Of a DNA stretch of 64,000 bases, positions 8,270 through 17,630 are shown piece by piece. The position numbers and the translations under genes are program-made. The notes beneath the pieces were generated by a model. The model was not told where the DNA came from, did no database searches, and saw only the letters and a list, made by a program, of their open reading frames with translations. Each line of letters opens with the position of its first letter. The stretch's first letter is position 1. This DNA comes from Parabacteroides hominis. GTDB lineage: Bacteria > Bacteroidota > Bacteroidia > Bacteroidales > Tannerellaceae. The DNA lies in contig NZ_JACOOJ010000008.1 in assembly GCF_014287585.1 (NCBI RefSeq), forward strand, positions 110,901 to 174,900. Direction: 5' to 3'.

Positions 8270-11200
8270 TTAGTATACATTAACCTTGGTAACAATAGAA
8301 TTGCCGGCATTGGTTAATTTCACAATGTAAATGCCTTTCGTTACCGGTATTTGCGTATTGCCACTGATACGTGCATTGTAGACGATCTTACCGATCATGT
8401 TTACAACGGTCACCTGTAGCGGCTGAATCGGATTCACATAAATATTTCCCTTTCTTCCAAACACTTCTGTATTGGCAAGAGCTTCTTCGAGGCCGGTTGC
8501 GAAACCTACGGTTACTTCGCAAGTGGCGGTTACATCACCGATCGTTGCTGTGATCGTTGCTTTTCCAACCTTAACACCTTTGACTGTCACCTTGTTTCCA
8601 TCTGCTGTTACAGAGGCTACAGTAGGATCGCTGCTGCTCCATGTAACCGTCTTGCCGGCAGGAGATACAGTAGCTGTCAGTACGAACTCTTCCGTACGAG
8701 GAAGATCTTTGGTTGTTGCATCTAAGGTGATTGTAACGGTTTCGTCTTCGTCACCACCACCAGCAGGAGGATTCGATTCGCTCTTGAAACCGATCTGGTT
8801 CTTGTCGTAAACAACAGAATAATTTTCTGTTTCACCACCGTTCACATAATAAACAGCATTGCTGCCACTACCTTCGGAAGTTATTGTAGGATTGAAGTCG
8901 ATTTCACTGCCTATAACAGCTTCACCGGTTTCACGGACTGTCAGTTTGATTTTGCTCTTCAGGTTGCTTGCAGAAGAAGCTCCTTCAGGTAATACGGCAA
9001 CGATTGTTGATTTTAGGATATTGCCTTTTCCAGGTTGAGAACTTGCCAGCTTATAATTTCCGGCATCACCAGTCGTACCCATTGCAAGCTCTACAGTTTG
9101 TTCGCCGACTGTCGCTGCACCAAAGATTACTTTAATCGGAACGATATCGCCACTGATACGGTCGTTCGATGCATAATCAGTCAATTCCATAACAGACTTT
9201 CCGTTGTAGTAGGCACTAAGCGGGGTTCCGACTGTCACTTCTTTCTGACTGATCTTACCGGTCAGTTTTCCTTCCAAGACATAATTGTTAGCTTCGCTAC
9301 CGATCAGAACCAGCGATTGAGACGGAGTGATCGTTTTGCTATCACCTGCCTTCTTATCAGCAAAGTTGAATGTAATACCGGAAAGATCCAGTGCTACGTC
9401 CTTTCCGTCTGCACCTGTTAATGTAGGCGTTCCGGAGGCAAGAGTCGTTCCGTCGTAAGTCTTATCCATATCGGTTGCGCTAATCATCAGCTTAGCCGGA
9501 GTAACTTCGAGGTTTAGAATTTTTACTTCACCTGCACTGATAGCCAGAATCGTTGCCTTACCTGTTGCTACAGGGGTACAAACTATATCATTGCCAGTTG
9601 CATCAACAGTCAAAACATTGGCATTTGTCGATTCATAAGTCCAAGTGCCATTTCCACCAAGTTTCGTCACCTCGTATGAAACACCGTAAGATATTTTCGT
9701 GAATGCTTCCTGATTCCAATTGCCGGCAACAGCAGCTTTCGTTTGCATAGGTGCATTAAGAGAAGTAGTTGTAGCAGGAGAAGTTTCAATCTTATTCAAA
9801 CTCTGGCCTATCACCTTGCCACTTGCATCCAGAATATTAGCATAGCCATCTCCTCCTACTTCAGAAGCATTCAATCCGGAATAACCGGCTTCATCAACGA
9901 TCATTGCTTTTCTGTCACTTGACGTACCATATACTACCGCTTTCGGAGTACCCAACTCTACAGTCAGCGTACCCGGAACAGTTTTAATTGTGTAGTTCGG
10001 ACATGCACCTGACATTTTCAGGTTCAAAGCAGAACTTTCTTCTGTTACCGTAAGTTCGCCACTATAAGCAGTGCTTAATGTTTCGCCGTTTACCAAGCCA
10101 GTTGCTTCGAATTCATATTTCGTATAACGCTGGTTCCACATGCGGGTCACGTCTTTTACCTTAACAGAGAGCGGAGCTTTCGTGATCTTACCGGTTATAT
10201 TTGTCGGCTGGATCAACGTATAGTTGGCTGCATTCGTACCTGTCAATGTCAGTTCCGGCATCAGGACTTTCACGCTTTCGCCTGCGTTCTTGTTTGCGAA
10301 GCTAAGTGTCAGACCAGCTGTCTTAACGGAAACATCGTTAGACGCACCTGTTAATGTGAAAGTTGGAAGTGTCTCGATAGCAGTCGTCCCGTCATAAACC
10401 TTCTCTATTGCACCTACTGCAACCGTGATCGGTTTCGGAGTGATTTCGATTGTTTTAGTTGCTACGGCGGCAGAGTGAGTAGCATCGGCAGCACGTGTTA
10501 CAGTCAAAGTGACTTTACCGACTTTAGTTGCTTCCAGCTTGCCATCCGTAATCGTTGCCAGATCGCTTTCAGCTACGGTATAGGTATATTCACCTGTAGC
10601 AGCTTCTTTGTCACTTGTAGCAGACAATGTCATTTCGTTGCCATAAACCATTGTAGGCAGGACAGATGTACTGAAAGAAACTACCTGCGGAGTCTTTTCA
10701 TCGATTGTTACCTCAACAGGCTTACTTGTTCCTGTATTGTTGTCAGAAACAGTTGCAGATGCAGTAATTGAATATTTTCCTGCTGCAGCATTGGATATTG
10801 TTGCTGTATAGAAATCATCTTTTAGCGTTGCGTCAACAGAATTACCACTATTGTATGTAAACTTAACAGAAGCATCTGTGTCTACACCACCCTTGTTAAC
10901 CAAACAAGCTTTCAACTGGATATCACGATCTGTTCCGTTCAATACCGTCTTTGCTTCTACCATTTCGATAACCGGGGCAACAGCATTAATAGTCAATGTA
11001 CCCTTCGCAAACGTGATCGTATAGTTATCGGAAGTCAGGCCATAAGGTACGATATCGTAACCACCCTCTTTCACCAATGAATCTTTGGTTGCGGAGCAAG
11101 TGAATTTCAGGATTCCATCGAGTTTATCTCCCTCGACCAGATCGGTAGTTGTCGCTGTAAATTCAGGGTTTTCCACACCATATTCACGCGATTTAGCCTC

Positions 11201-14200
11201 TGCCGTGACAGTTGCAGCCTTCGGAGTAACCTTTGCTTTTACAAATGTGATAGGAGCCAGTTCGTAGAATGCGGTAGAATCAGAACCATTTGCCGCCAAA
11301 GCAGCGGTAACGATTACCTCTTTGTTTTCTCCTGCATTTGCATCTGTCAGTTCACCTTTAAATCCTTCTGCCAAATCCAGACCTGTCGCATCCGTACCTA
11401 ACTTACCGGAGAATCCCAATGTTCCCTTTGTCAGAGTTATAGTCTTCGCACCATCATAGGTCTTCTCTGTAGCAGTCAAACCAGCAGTCAATGTAACCTT
11501 ACGTTTGTTAACTTTCAAGACTTGCGTATTGACAGCATCTTCGTCATAAGTGAAGTTGCCATTTTCTTTATCTTGTTCATCTATTACACCATCATTATTC
11601 TTATCTTTTTTAACTTTCAAATCAAAAGTAACAGTACCCGGTTTCTTGATAGTCAGAACGCCATCATCACTGAGTGCTACGACTTCACTTGTGCCATCAA
11701 TTGAAACTTCCGTACCCGGCAAGTTGAATGCCAACTTGATCGGAGCCGTACCATACACCACGCTATCCGGCAAGTTGGTTATCTTAGCCAATGTTTTCTG
11801 GAAAGATGCAATAGTATATTGGTCGCTGTTAAATGTCAATTCATACACAACCTTACCTGCATTCAGTAATTCTTTTGCTACAGTTTTGTTGGAAGCGATA
11901 ACACCGTCCTTACATTCTATAGAGAAAGTCTTTTCGGAAAGATCAGATTTGTTTGTAGCCTTATTCATCGCAACAATTACAGAATCAGCAACAACAGTAG
12001 CAGCATTGACCATTAAAGTACCACCGCACAAGTTAATACCGGTCATGATATCTGATACCGGGAGGTTGAGTTTACCGTTGTTGACCAAAGTCGCAGCCTC
12101 TTCGCCTGTTCCAAGTTCAAGTCCGGAGTTGAAACTCCAAGTTTTTCCGGCTGCAATGGCAAAATCGGATGTTCCTTCGGACACAGCCGTACCATCACGG
12201 AATTTCTTCAAAGATGCTTTTGTTCCTGTCAATTCGATATTCGCATTGGCCAAGCCCTGTCCGATCATCATAATCGGATTTTCACTTTTTGAGTCGACGA
12301 ATTTAAAAGTAACCCCTTCCGAAACTGTAGGGACTGGTTTTCCGTTCGTATCGGAATCGGCCCAACCATCAACAGCACCTAAGCTGGCTTTCAGATCCGT
12401 TAAGTTGTTAAACGTACAGCCCTCGAACATAAAGCTTCCTTTACGAATCTGTCCACGGTTGATCGCCCCCATTTCATAGTAATTCCCCTCCTTGCTGAAC
12501 ATGCAATTCTTGAGGGAGGCCTCGATTTCGTCCGCATAACCGTTAGACAGTGTTCCGTAGAGAGAACCGAGTTTTGCTCCTGTGATAGTTACTTTGGAAG
12601 TTCCGGTATAGGCATACCCTTGTCCGCCTCCACAACCTAACCCTTCGGGGAGTTCTACTCCTTCGGAGATAGTGATCTTGACATCTTTTGTACCGCAAAC
12701 GGCATCATTCCATGTCGTAACCGGAGTCTTCTGAGCCGGATTAGCAAAACCTCCTGCATATAAGCACTGTACCTTCGTCTGATTACCGGAAATATTGATA
12801 TCCACAGCATTGGTCTTGGCAAACTGATCGCCACCACCACACAAAAGATCCATGATTGTACCGCCTTTTATCATTATGTTTGCCGTCCCGGTAACATTGG
12901 CCGTTTTTTCAGCCGTCGAACCGTAACCACCACCATAGATCCGTTTTATATTACCGCTTTCCATCGTAATTGTAGAATTCTCTACAGCCCTATTCTTAGA
13001 GCCACCGTAAACAATCGCTTCATCACTCTTCAACTGGATGAAATCTGAAGCATTGTCTGTCGCACAAACAATCACTTCACCCTCTACGCCCGCAGCTTTA
13101 ATAGTAATAGGATTACCATTTGCGAAAACAGTATTACCTTCCTGTGTCAGTTTCGAGTTCGTCCAATAATACATAGGAGTCTTGTTGTCTTTACCTCCCA
13201 AGCCTTCGAAGTAACTCCAACTTTGACCTTCCGGGCATACAACCAAACCGTCAGGATTGCTCGCATTTTCTTTTTCTGCCCAAATTTTGGCTGATTCGGC
13301 AAAAGTCGATCTTTCATCAAAAGTAAACAATCGGGGATATTCAGGGTTTCCTTTATCAACGTTCACACCTCCCCAAGTATTCCCTTTCGTATGCAAATTT
13401 GTTGCATGAACTTCGCTATGTACCAGCAAGCCCGCATTTATATTATTTTCCAGAGTCACATTCGGCAAGATAGTGCTCATTTGGGATTGTGCATTAATAC
13501 CGGAGCCTTTTGAACCCTTTATACAAAGATTTTGTAATTTAACAGTTCCTCCTGCATTTCCCTCTATGGAGATCAAGTTCTTTTTTGAATCATCAACATT
13601 CCATTCTCCTATTGCCGTAATAGTTGTAGCCGGATTTCCATCCTTATCAAGTTCTCCTTTTAATGATAATGGTTTATTGATCACCAATTGGGAAGTCAGA
13701 GCATATTCGCCTTCGTTAACTAAGTTCAATGAAGAACCGGCCGGCATATTGGCAACCGTAGCAGCGTCTAACTTGTACGAATTTTCAGAACATTTCAAAT
13801 AGACATTCACTGACTCGCCACCATTCAAAGCAAGATCCGGCTTGTTTGCGATAGCTCCAAAAGGAGTATACTGCTGAAGATCACTCATACTTTCACCGGT
13901 TATGGTCACATCATTATAATAGAGTTGTATCCCTTCCATATTGACAGTGCCCTTTTCTGCTCCGGTAAATGTGATACGTCCGTTATTAAGAACCAAGTTC
14001 TTCAGTGTAACTGTACCGATATTCTTTTCCGTATCTTTCGCCGGAGAATTGAAATAGATCGATCCTGCAAATTTTTCTTCTACCGGAGCATTGAATACAA
14101 GATTATTCAAAGTCACATGGTCTCCCAACACTTCGATCACCTTGTTTACTTGCTTCTTACAAGTAATAGTTGCATTCTGGATCTTTACATTATCTCCATG

Positions 14201-14578
14201 AATCGTGATCAGATTCTGGTCTACCCAGTTTCCATTTACAGCTTCTGCTGATGAATAAATCTTTACATCAGAAGGCTCTTGTCCACCTCCGACAATTTCG
14301 ACATTGTCACGGGTAATAGCCAAATAATTACCGTCTCCGGTAGTCGCATTAGTCCGCTCGATGTCATAATTTCCCGGAGCAACAGTAATCACAAGTTTAT
14401 CGATTCCCCCCAGATTATTGGCAGCTTGTACCGCAGCTTTCAATGTTTTAAAGGCTGTTTGGGTATCTGCCTCTGTACGAGTTGCATCGACTGTCCAGAC
14501 AATATCTGCCGCCTGCAACCACCCCACACTCGTTATCGTCATAAAGACCGATAACAACATAAGTAATCTTCTCTTCAT
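8270..14578 (-). CDS. Giant secreted surface protein: beta-helix, MBG/YDG repeats, Big2 and C-terminal sorting-like domain
   Basis: 2102 residues. A signal sequence ends GWLQA-ADI. Residues about 25-900 resemble a right-handed parallel beta-helix (VTVAPGNYDI-like rungs; repeated NVTLENNINAG, GTVTLKNLVLN). From about 1020, MBG/YDG-type repeats start with EKTYDGAKT, EKVYDGTTA (about 1395) and DKTYDGTTL (about 1707). A Big2-like domain (VTWSSSDPTVASV, about 1945-2030) follows. The last 70 residues (PLQVTVVNMIGKIVYNARIS..GIYIVKLTNAG) look like a type IX secretion or DUF6383-type C-terminal domain. Likely a long cell-surface or S-layer-associated adhesin. The gene is visibly more AT-rich than its neighbours. 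It stands alone, ends in a strong terminator, and begins behind a putatively invertible promoter segment (14715-14898). Confidence 0.8.
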   Translation of the reverse strand: MKRRLLMLLSVFMTITSVGWLQAADIVWTVDATRTEADTQTAFKTLKAAVQAANNLGGIDKLVITVAPGNYDIERTNATTGDGNYLAITRDNVEIVGGGQEPSDVKIYSSAEAVNGNWVDQNLITIHGDNVKIQNATITCKKQVNKVIEVLGDHVTLNNLVFNAPVEEKFAGSIYFNSPAKDTEKNIGTVTLKNLVLNNGRITFTGAEKGTVNMEGIQLYYNDVTITGESMSDLQQYTPFGAIANKPDLALNGGESVNVYLKCSENSYKLDAATVANMPAGSSLNLVNEGEYALTSQLVINKPLSLKGELDKDGNPATTITAIGEWNVDDSKKNLISIEGNAGGTVKLQNLCIKGSKGSGINAQSQMSTILPNVTLENNINAGLLVHSEVHATNLHTKGNTWGGVNVDKGNPEYPRLFTFDERSTFAESAKIWAEKENASNPDGLVVCPEGQSWSYFEGLGGKDNKTPMYYWTNSKLTQEGNTVFANGNPITIKAAGVEGEVIVCATDNASDFIQLKSDEAIVYGGSKNRAVENSTITMESGNIKRIYGGGYGSTAEKTANVTGTANIMIKGGTIMDLLCGGGDQFAKTNAVDINISGNQTKVQCLYAGGFANPAQKTPVTTWNDAVCGTKDVKITISEGVELPEGLGCGGGQGYAYTGTSKVTITGAKLGSLYGTLSNGYADEIEASLKNCMFSKEGNYYEMGAINRGQIRKGSFMFEGCTFNNLTDLKASLGAVDGWADSDTNGKPVPTVSEGVTFKFVDSKSENPIMMIGQGLANANIELTGTKASLKKFRDGTAVSEGTSDFAIAAGKTWSFNSGLELGTGEEAATLVNNGKLNLPVSDIMTGINLCGGTLMVNAATVVADSVIVAMNKATNKSDLSEKTFSIECKDGVIASNKTVAKELLNAGKVVYELTFNSDQYTIASFQKTLAKITNLPDSVVYGTAPIKLAFNLPGTEVSIDGTSEVVALSDDGVLTIKKPGTVTFDLKVKKDKNNDGVIDEQDKENGNFTYDEDAVNTQVLKVNKRKVTLTAGLTATEKTYDGAKTITLTKGTLGFSGKLGTDATGLDLAEGFKGELTDANAGENKEVIVTAALAANGSDSTAFYELAPITFVKAKVTPKAATVTAEAKSREYGVENPEFTATTTDLVEGDKLDGILKFTCSATKDSLVKEGGYDIVPYGLTSDNYTITFAKGTLTINAVAPVIEMVEAKTVLNGTDRDIQLKACLVNKGGVDTDASVKFTYNSGNSVDATLKDDFYTATISNAAAGKYSITASATVSDNNTGTSKPVEVTIDEKTPQVVSFSTSVLPTMVYGNEMTLSATSDKEAATGEYTYTVAESDLATITDGKLEATKVGKVTLTVTRAADATHSAAVATKTIEITPKPITVAVGAIEKVYDGTTAIETLPTFTLTGASNDVSVKTAGLTLSFANKNAGESVKVLMPELTLTGTNAANYTLIQPTNITGKITKAPLSVKVKDVTRMWNQRYTKYEFEATGLVNGETLSTAYSGELTVTEESSALNLKMSGACPNYTIKTVPGTLTVELGTPKAVVYGTSSDRKAMIVDEAGYSGLNASEVGGDGYANILDASGKVIGQSLNKIETSPATTTSLNAPMQTKAAVAGNWNQEAFTKISYGVSYEVTKLGGNGTWTYESTNANVLTVDATGNDIVCTPVATGKATILAISAGEVKILNLEVTPAKLMISATDMDKTYDGTTLASGTPTLTGADGKDVALDLSGITFNFADKKAGDSKTITPSQSLVLIGSEANNYVLEGKLTGKISQKEVTVGTPLSAYYNGKSVMELTDYASNDRISGDIVPIKVIFGAATVGEQTVELAMGTTGDAGNYKLASSQPGKGNILKSTIVAVLPEGASSASNLKSKIKLTVRETGEAVIGSEIDFNPTITSEGSGSNAVYYVNGGETENYSVVYDKNQIGFKSESNPPAGGGDEDETVTITLDATTKDLPRTEEFVLTATVSPAGKTVTWSSSDPTVASVTADGNKVTVKGVKVGKATITATIGDVTATCEVTVGFATGLEEALANTEVFGRKGNIYVNPIQPLQVTVVNMIGKIVYNARISGNTQIPVTKGIYIVKLTNAGNSIVTKVNVY

Positions 14579-14714
14579 AATTTCTCTAATTAAAGTATTA
14601 ATAATGAGTTCATTGAATGATAATTTTCATTTTTACTTTAATCGCTTTATTAACTTACCCCATACGAATGGTTTTCCCTGAAAAAGTAGTTAACAGGTGT
14701 GATTATATGTATTT

Positions 14715-14898
14715 TGACGACCAAAAACGATCCTTTTTTTTAGTCATTTTCTGGCTGGGTGCGAGTTTGGAGAGATTTTGAAGAAAAAAAGTCTCATCTA
14801 TTGAATATTAAGGAGTTATTTTGTTCTAAAAAAATTTGGAGGATTGAAAAAAAATGTTGACTTTTGTTGACAAAAAAAACGATCGTTTTTTTTAGTCA
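14715..14898. promoter_or_regulatory. Putative invertible promoter segment A (upstream of the 2102-residue surface protein)
   Basis: Two related sites, 14715-14746 and 14868-14898, each read TGAC-N-AAACGATCsTTT-N-GTCA and have core centres 152 bp apart. As inverted copies they match at 24 of 32 positions by eye; as direct copies they match at 27 of 28. Between them, on the plus strand, lies a TTTGAAGAAA element (14777-14786) and a TATTTTG box (14817-14823), in the same arrangement as segment B at 42 kb. Transcription would run away from the surface gene. No TAnnTTTG was found facing the gene between 14579 and 14867. Confidence 0.55.
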
Positions 14899-15042
14899 TT
14901 TTTTCAGTAGATTTTTGTTCTGCAAAGCGGACTTGATTATCAAAAGATAATAGTCTTCCCGAAAAAACACTTACGTTTTTCTGTAAAAACCTGCCGGCAG
15001 TTTTCTAAATGTATTTTCACAAAATAGCATTTTCGGGAAAAA

Positions 15043-15068
15043 GTTTCCGCACGTTCCGCATGTTCCGC
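15043..15068. repeat. 26-bp inverted repeat, left copy
   Basis: A perfect 26-bp inverted partner of 15518-15543, 449 bp away. Each copy is built from TTCCGCACG, TTCCGCATG and TTCCGC in tandem. Confidence 0.9.
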
Positions 15069-15517
15069 TCTATACACTTTTCGCTTGGTAAGTTTTGCTG
15101 TTTTTCAGGTTGTTACGCTTATATTATCCTCGCAGAATCCGCACGATCAGTCGCTTTTTTGTACCCATGTATAAGGGCTGATTCTATGTCTATTTTTTCA
15201 ATTGCGAGAATTTAGCCCTTTTGACAACCTTTCAAGTGTTAAAATTCGGCAGAAAGTAAATTTTAGTCGCATACTTTGCTCCCAAATGCAAAACCCGCTC
15301 GTCCGTCATCCGGTAATCGATGGCCAGCGTTTTTGACACATCTTCATGCCACTCGGTTACCCTATTTATTACAAATAATCATCTAAATTCTATCAATTTG
15401 ATTTATTTCAGACGTTTTACCAACACATATATCGCGGTTTTAGATAGTCAATTTAACATTATGACAAATTGCTTATTGGAATATATGTGGCCACCTATTA
15501 AATAAATAATATAAGGT
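15069..15517. other. Non-coding segment enclosed by 26-bp inverted repeats
   Basis: 449 bp of AT-rich sequence with no convincing gene; short open frames here lack coding character and ribosome sites. I see no TAnnTTTG promoter; the closest is TACTTTG near 15273-15279. It could be a second invertible segment or a small non-autonomous element, but neither is shown. Confidence 0.5.
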
Positions 15518-15543
15518 GCGGAACATGCGGAACGTGCGGAAAC
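15518..15543. repeat. 26-bp inverted repeat, right copy
   Basis: Right partner of 15043-15068. It lies about 110 bp upstream of the ATPase gene and just before a likely promoter for it (TATCTTAG, 15586-15593). Confidence 0.9.
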
Positions 15544-15654
15544 CAAGTTTTGCAGAATTGAAAGTTGAAAGTTGTTTTTCTTTCGTATCTTAGTATCGGG
15601 AAAGCCCGGCTTTCTCTAACTTTCAATTGTTAATGTTCAACTTTCAACTGTATC

Positions 15655-16422
15655 ATGGTTTATCTGAAGCAAATCAAACTAATCAATCCGGACGAGGTAT
15701 CGGGGCCGGTAGAAGACTTGAAATATCCCTACAAGGCGGCAGCCGTGCGGTATATGGAAGAACTGGTATTCACGAAGCCCGTCACGTTCTTAGTGGGAGA
15801 AAACGGAATCGGCAAATCGACCTTGTTAGAAGCCGTCATGTATAAATACGAGAGGCGTGACGAGGATTTGCAAGGAATGCTGAACGATGGCGACGAGAGC
15901 CACAAGGTACTCGCCAATGTCCTGCCCGACCAGATTCGCTTAGTGGAAGTGCGCAAGCCGGACGACCATTTCTTTTTCCGTGCCGAATCCTTTTTCGACC
16001 ATGCCCGCGAGATCGACGCCCAATCTATGCGCGACATCCTCAGATACGGGCGCGACTACTCTATGGGACGCTATGGGGGGCGGCGCCTGCTGGAACAGTC
16101 GCACGGTGAAAGTTTCCTCAGCACGTTCCTCAACTACGGGGAACGGAACATGCTCTACATCCTCGACGAGCCGGAGGCGGCCCTTTCCCCCCAGCGCCAA
16201 CTGTCGCTGCTCGTACGGATAAAAGAGTTGGCGGACCAGGGATGCCAACTCATCATCTCCACCCATTCGCCGATACTGATGGCTTATCCGGGAGCCGACA
16301 TCTACAACATAGACGAAGACGGCGCCCGCCTGACCCCTTTCGAGGAGACGGAACATTACCAGCTGACGAAATATTTCCTGACGCACACGGAACAGATGCT
16401 CCGCGAACTGGGAATCGTCTAA
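15655..16422 (+). CDS. AAA family ATPase, SMC/RecF-like ABC-type
   Basis: 255 residues. Walker A is GENGIGKST (residues 49-57), the signature-like region lies around SHGESFLSTFLNY, Walker B is MLYILDEPEAALSP, and the H-loop is IISTHSPILMAYPG. This is the single-domain ABC-ATPase form (AAA_21-like) seen in predicted ATP-binding proteins of defence and DNA-metabolism systems and in stand-alone genes. No partner nuclease is next to it, so its role is unknown. It has its own promoter-like TATCTTAG (15586-15593) with TTG about 18 bp before it. The downstream gene is convergent, 15 bases away. Confidence 0.8.
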   Translation: MVYLKQIKLINPDEVSGPVEDLKYPYKAAAVRYMEELVFTKPVTFLVGENGIGKSTLLEAVMYKYERRDEDLQGMLNDGDESHKVLANVLPDQIRLVEVRKPDDHFFFRAESFFDHAREIDAQSMRDILRYGRDYSMGRYGGRRLLEQSHGESFLSTFLNYGERNMLYILDEPEAALSPQRQLSLLVRIKELADQGCQLIISTHSPILMAYPGADIYNIDEDGARLTPFEETEHYQLTKYFLTHTEQMLRELGIV

Positions 16423-16437
16423 GCCTGACCCGGAGGT

Positions 16438-17625
16438 TTACAGGGCGGAGGCTGCATCAAAATACATCTTTGCACGGGTGTTATGGGGGTTTTCCTTCAA
16501 CAAGAGTTCCATCTCGTGCAGGAAAGGATAGGAGCCGATGAAAATATCGAAATAGCTTTTCTCCGGAGTGTCCACCGGCTTTTCTTTCAACGCATCCAGC
16601 AGGGCCAACCGCGACCGTACCCATCCCGCATGGCAGGTGGAGCGGCCCAGCAGGGTCAGGTACTTCTTCGCCAGCCGGTCGTTCCCCATCTTCAGATAGC
16701 CGTCTGCGATCTGCCGGAGGCAACCGAAAGTCATCCCGTCCGCATATTGGATAGCTACCTCGGAGAGTTGATGCACATACTCGTTGTACAAGCCCAGCGA
16801 ACGGTAGAACAAAGCATTGAAGTAGCGTTCATCGGGTGTGGACGGCAAATAGAAATAGAAGCTGTCGGGCGAGGACAAGCGGAATTTCGGCAGATTCTCC
16901 GCCAGTTTATCCATCCCGGCAAATGCCAGAAGGGCGTACCGCTGCAACATCGGGTCGTGCAGGGCCTCGTCAGGCGTAATATAGCGAAGAACGGCATTCC
17001 AGGCGGTCGCCGTCGCCGCCTGCTTGACAGCAATTCTTTTCTCCCGGTTGTGTGCCGACGGGGATAGGGCGAACAGGGCAAAGGCAGACAGTATGATGGC
17101 GGCAGACAGCCCATAATGTATTTTCGGGTTCGCGATCCGCAGCAAGCGCAAAGGGATGGCAAGGCGAACCCGTTCAGGCAGCAGGACGACACACGACACG
17201 AGAAGCCCGTAGCCCGCCACAACGCCTATAGCCGGTTCAAGCCGCCCCCAATGCAGTTGCAGGCAAAGGAAAAGCCCGGCGACCACCCACGAAAACCAGG
17301 CGCACTCCCGGCAACGCAAACGGCAGGACAACAGGTCGGACAACCCTAACATGCAGCCGAAAAGAAGGGTTTGGATCAACACGCCCCCTTCGCGCCAACG
17401 AAAAAACTGGGACAAGAAACCGGACGCAAGCGACAATATCCCGGCCACTCCCCCGGAGAGTTTTTCATCCGCATAGTCGGGCGTCCACACGAAAAAGCTC
17501 TCCGCCTCCACATTACCAATCGTTTCCGGGTACAAGAAATACCATAAAAGCCAGACAAGAGGCAAGAGCCCGTAATGCCATGCCAGCCCGATCCGCTTCG
17601 TCTTTATTTCGTTCTTCTTTTTCAT
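16438..17625 (-). CDS. DUF6057-like membrane protein with TPR-like C-terminal half
   Basis: 395 residues. The N-terminal half carries several membrane helices (HYGLLPLVWLLWYFLYP, GGVLIQTLLFGCMLGL, WFSWVVAGLFLCLQLHW, IGVVAGYGLLVSCVVLLP, LSAAIILSAFALFALSP). The C-terminal half is soluble and helical, with repeated pairs such as DERYFNALFYRSLGLYNEYV, FGCLRQIADGYLKMGNDRLAKKYL and SYPFLHEMELLLKENPHNTRAK, which resemble TPR units. The layout fits the Bacteroidales DUF6057 family as I remember it; function unknown. It starts 5 bases after the propeller lipoprotein gene, so the two are almost certainly co-transcribed. Confidence 0.7.
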   Translation of the reverse strand: MKKKNEIKTKRIGLAWHYGLLPLVWLLWYFLYPETIGNVEAESFFVWTPDYADEKLSGGVAGILSLASGFLSQFFRWREGGVLIQTLLFGCMLGLSDLLSCRLRCRECAWFSWVVAGLFLCLQLHWGRLEPAIGVVAGYGLLVSCVVLLPERVRLAIPLRLLRIANPKIHYGLSAAIILSAFALFALSPSAHNREKRIAVKQAATATAWNAVLRYITPDEALHDPMLQRYALLAFAGMDKLAENLPKFRLSSPDSFYFYLPSTPDERYFNALFYRSLGLYNEYVHQLSEVAIQYADGMTFGCLRQIADGYLKMGNDRLAKKYLTLLGRSTCHAGWVRSRLALLDALKEKPVDTPEKSYFDIFIGSYPFLHEMELLLKENPHNTRAKMYFDAASAL

Positions 17626-17630
17626 GTTTT

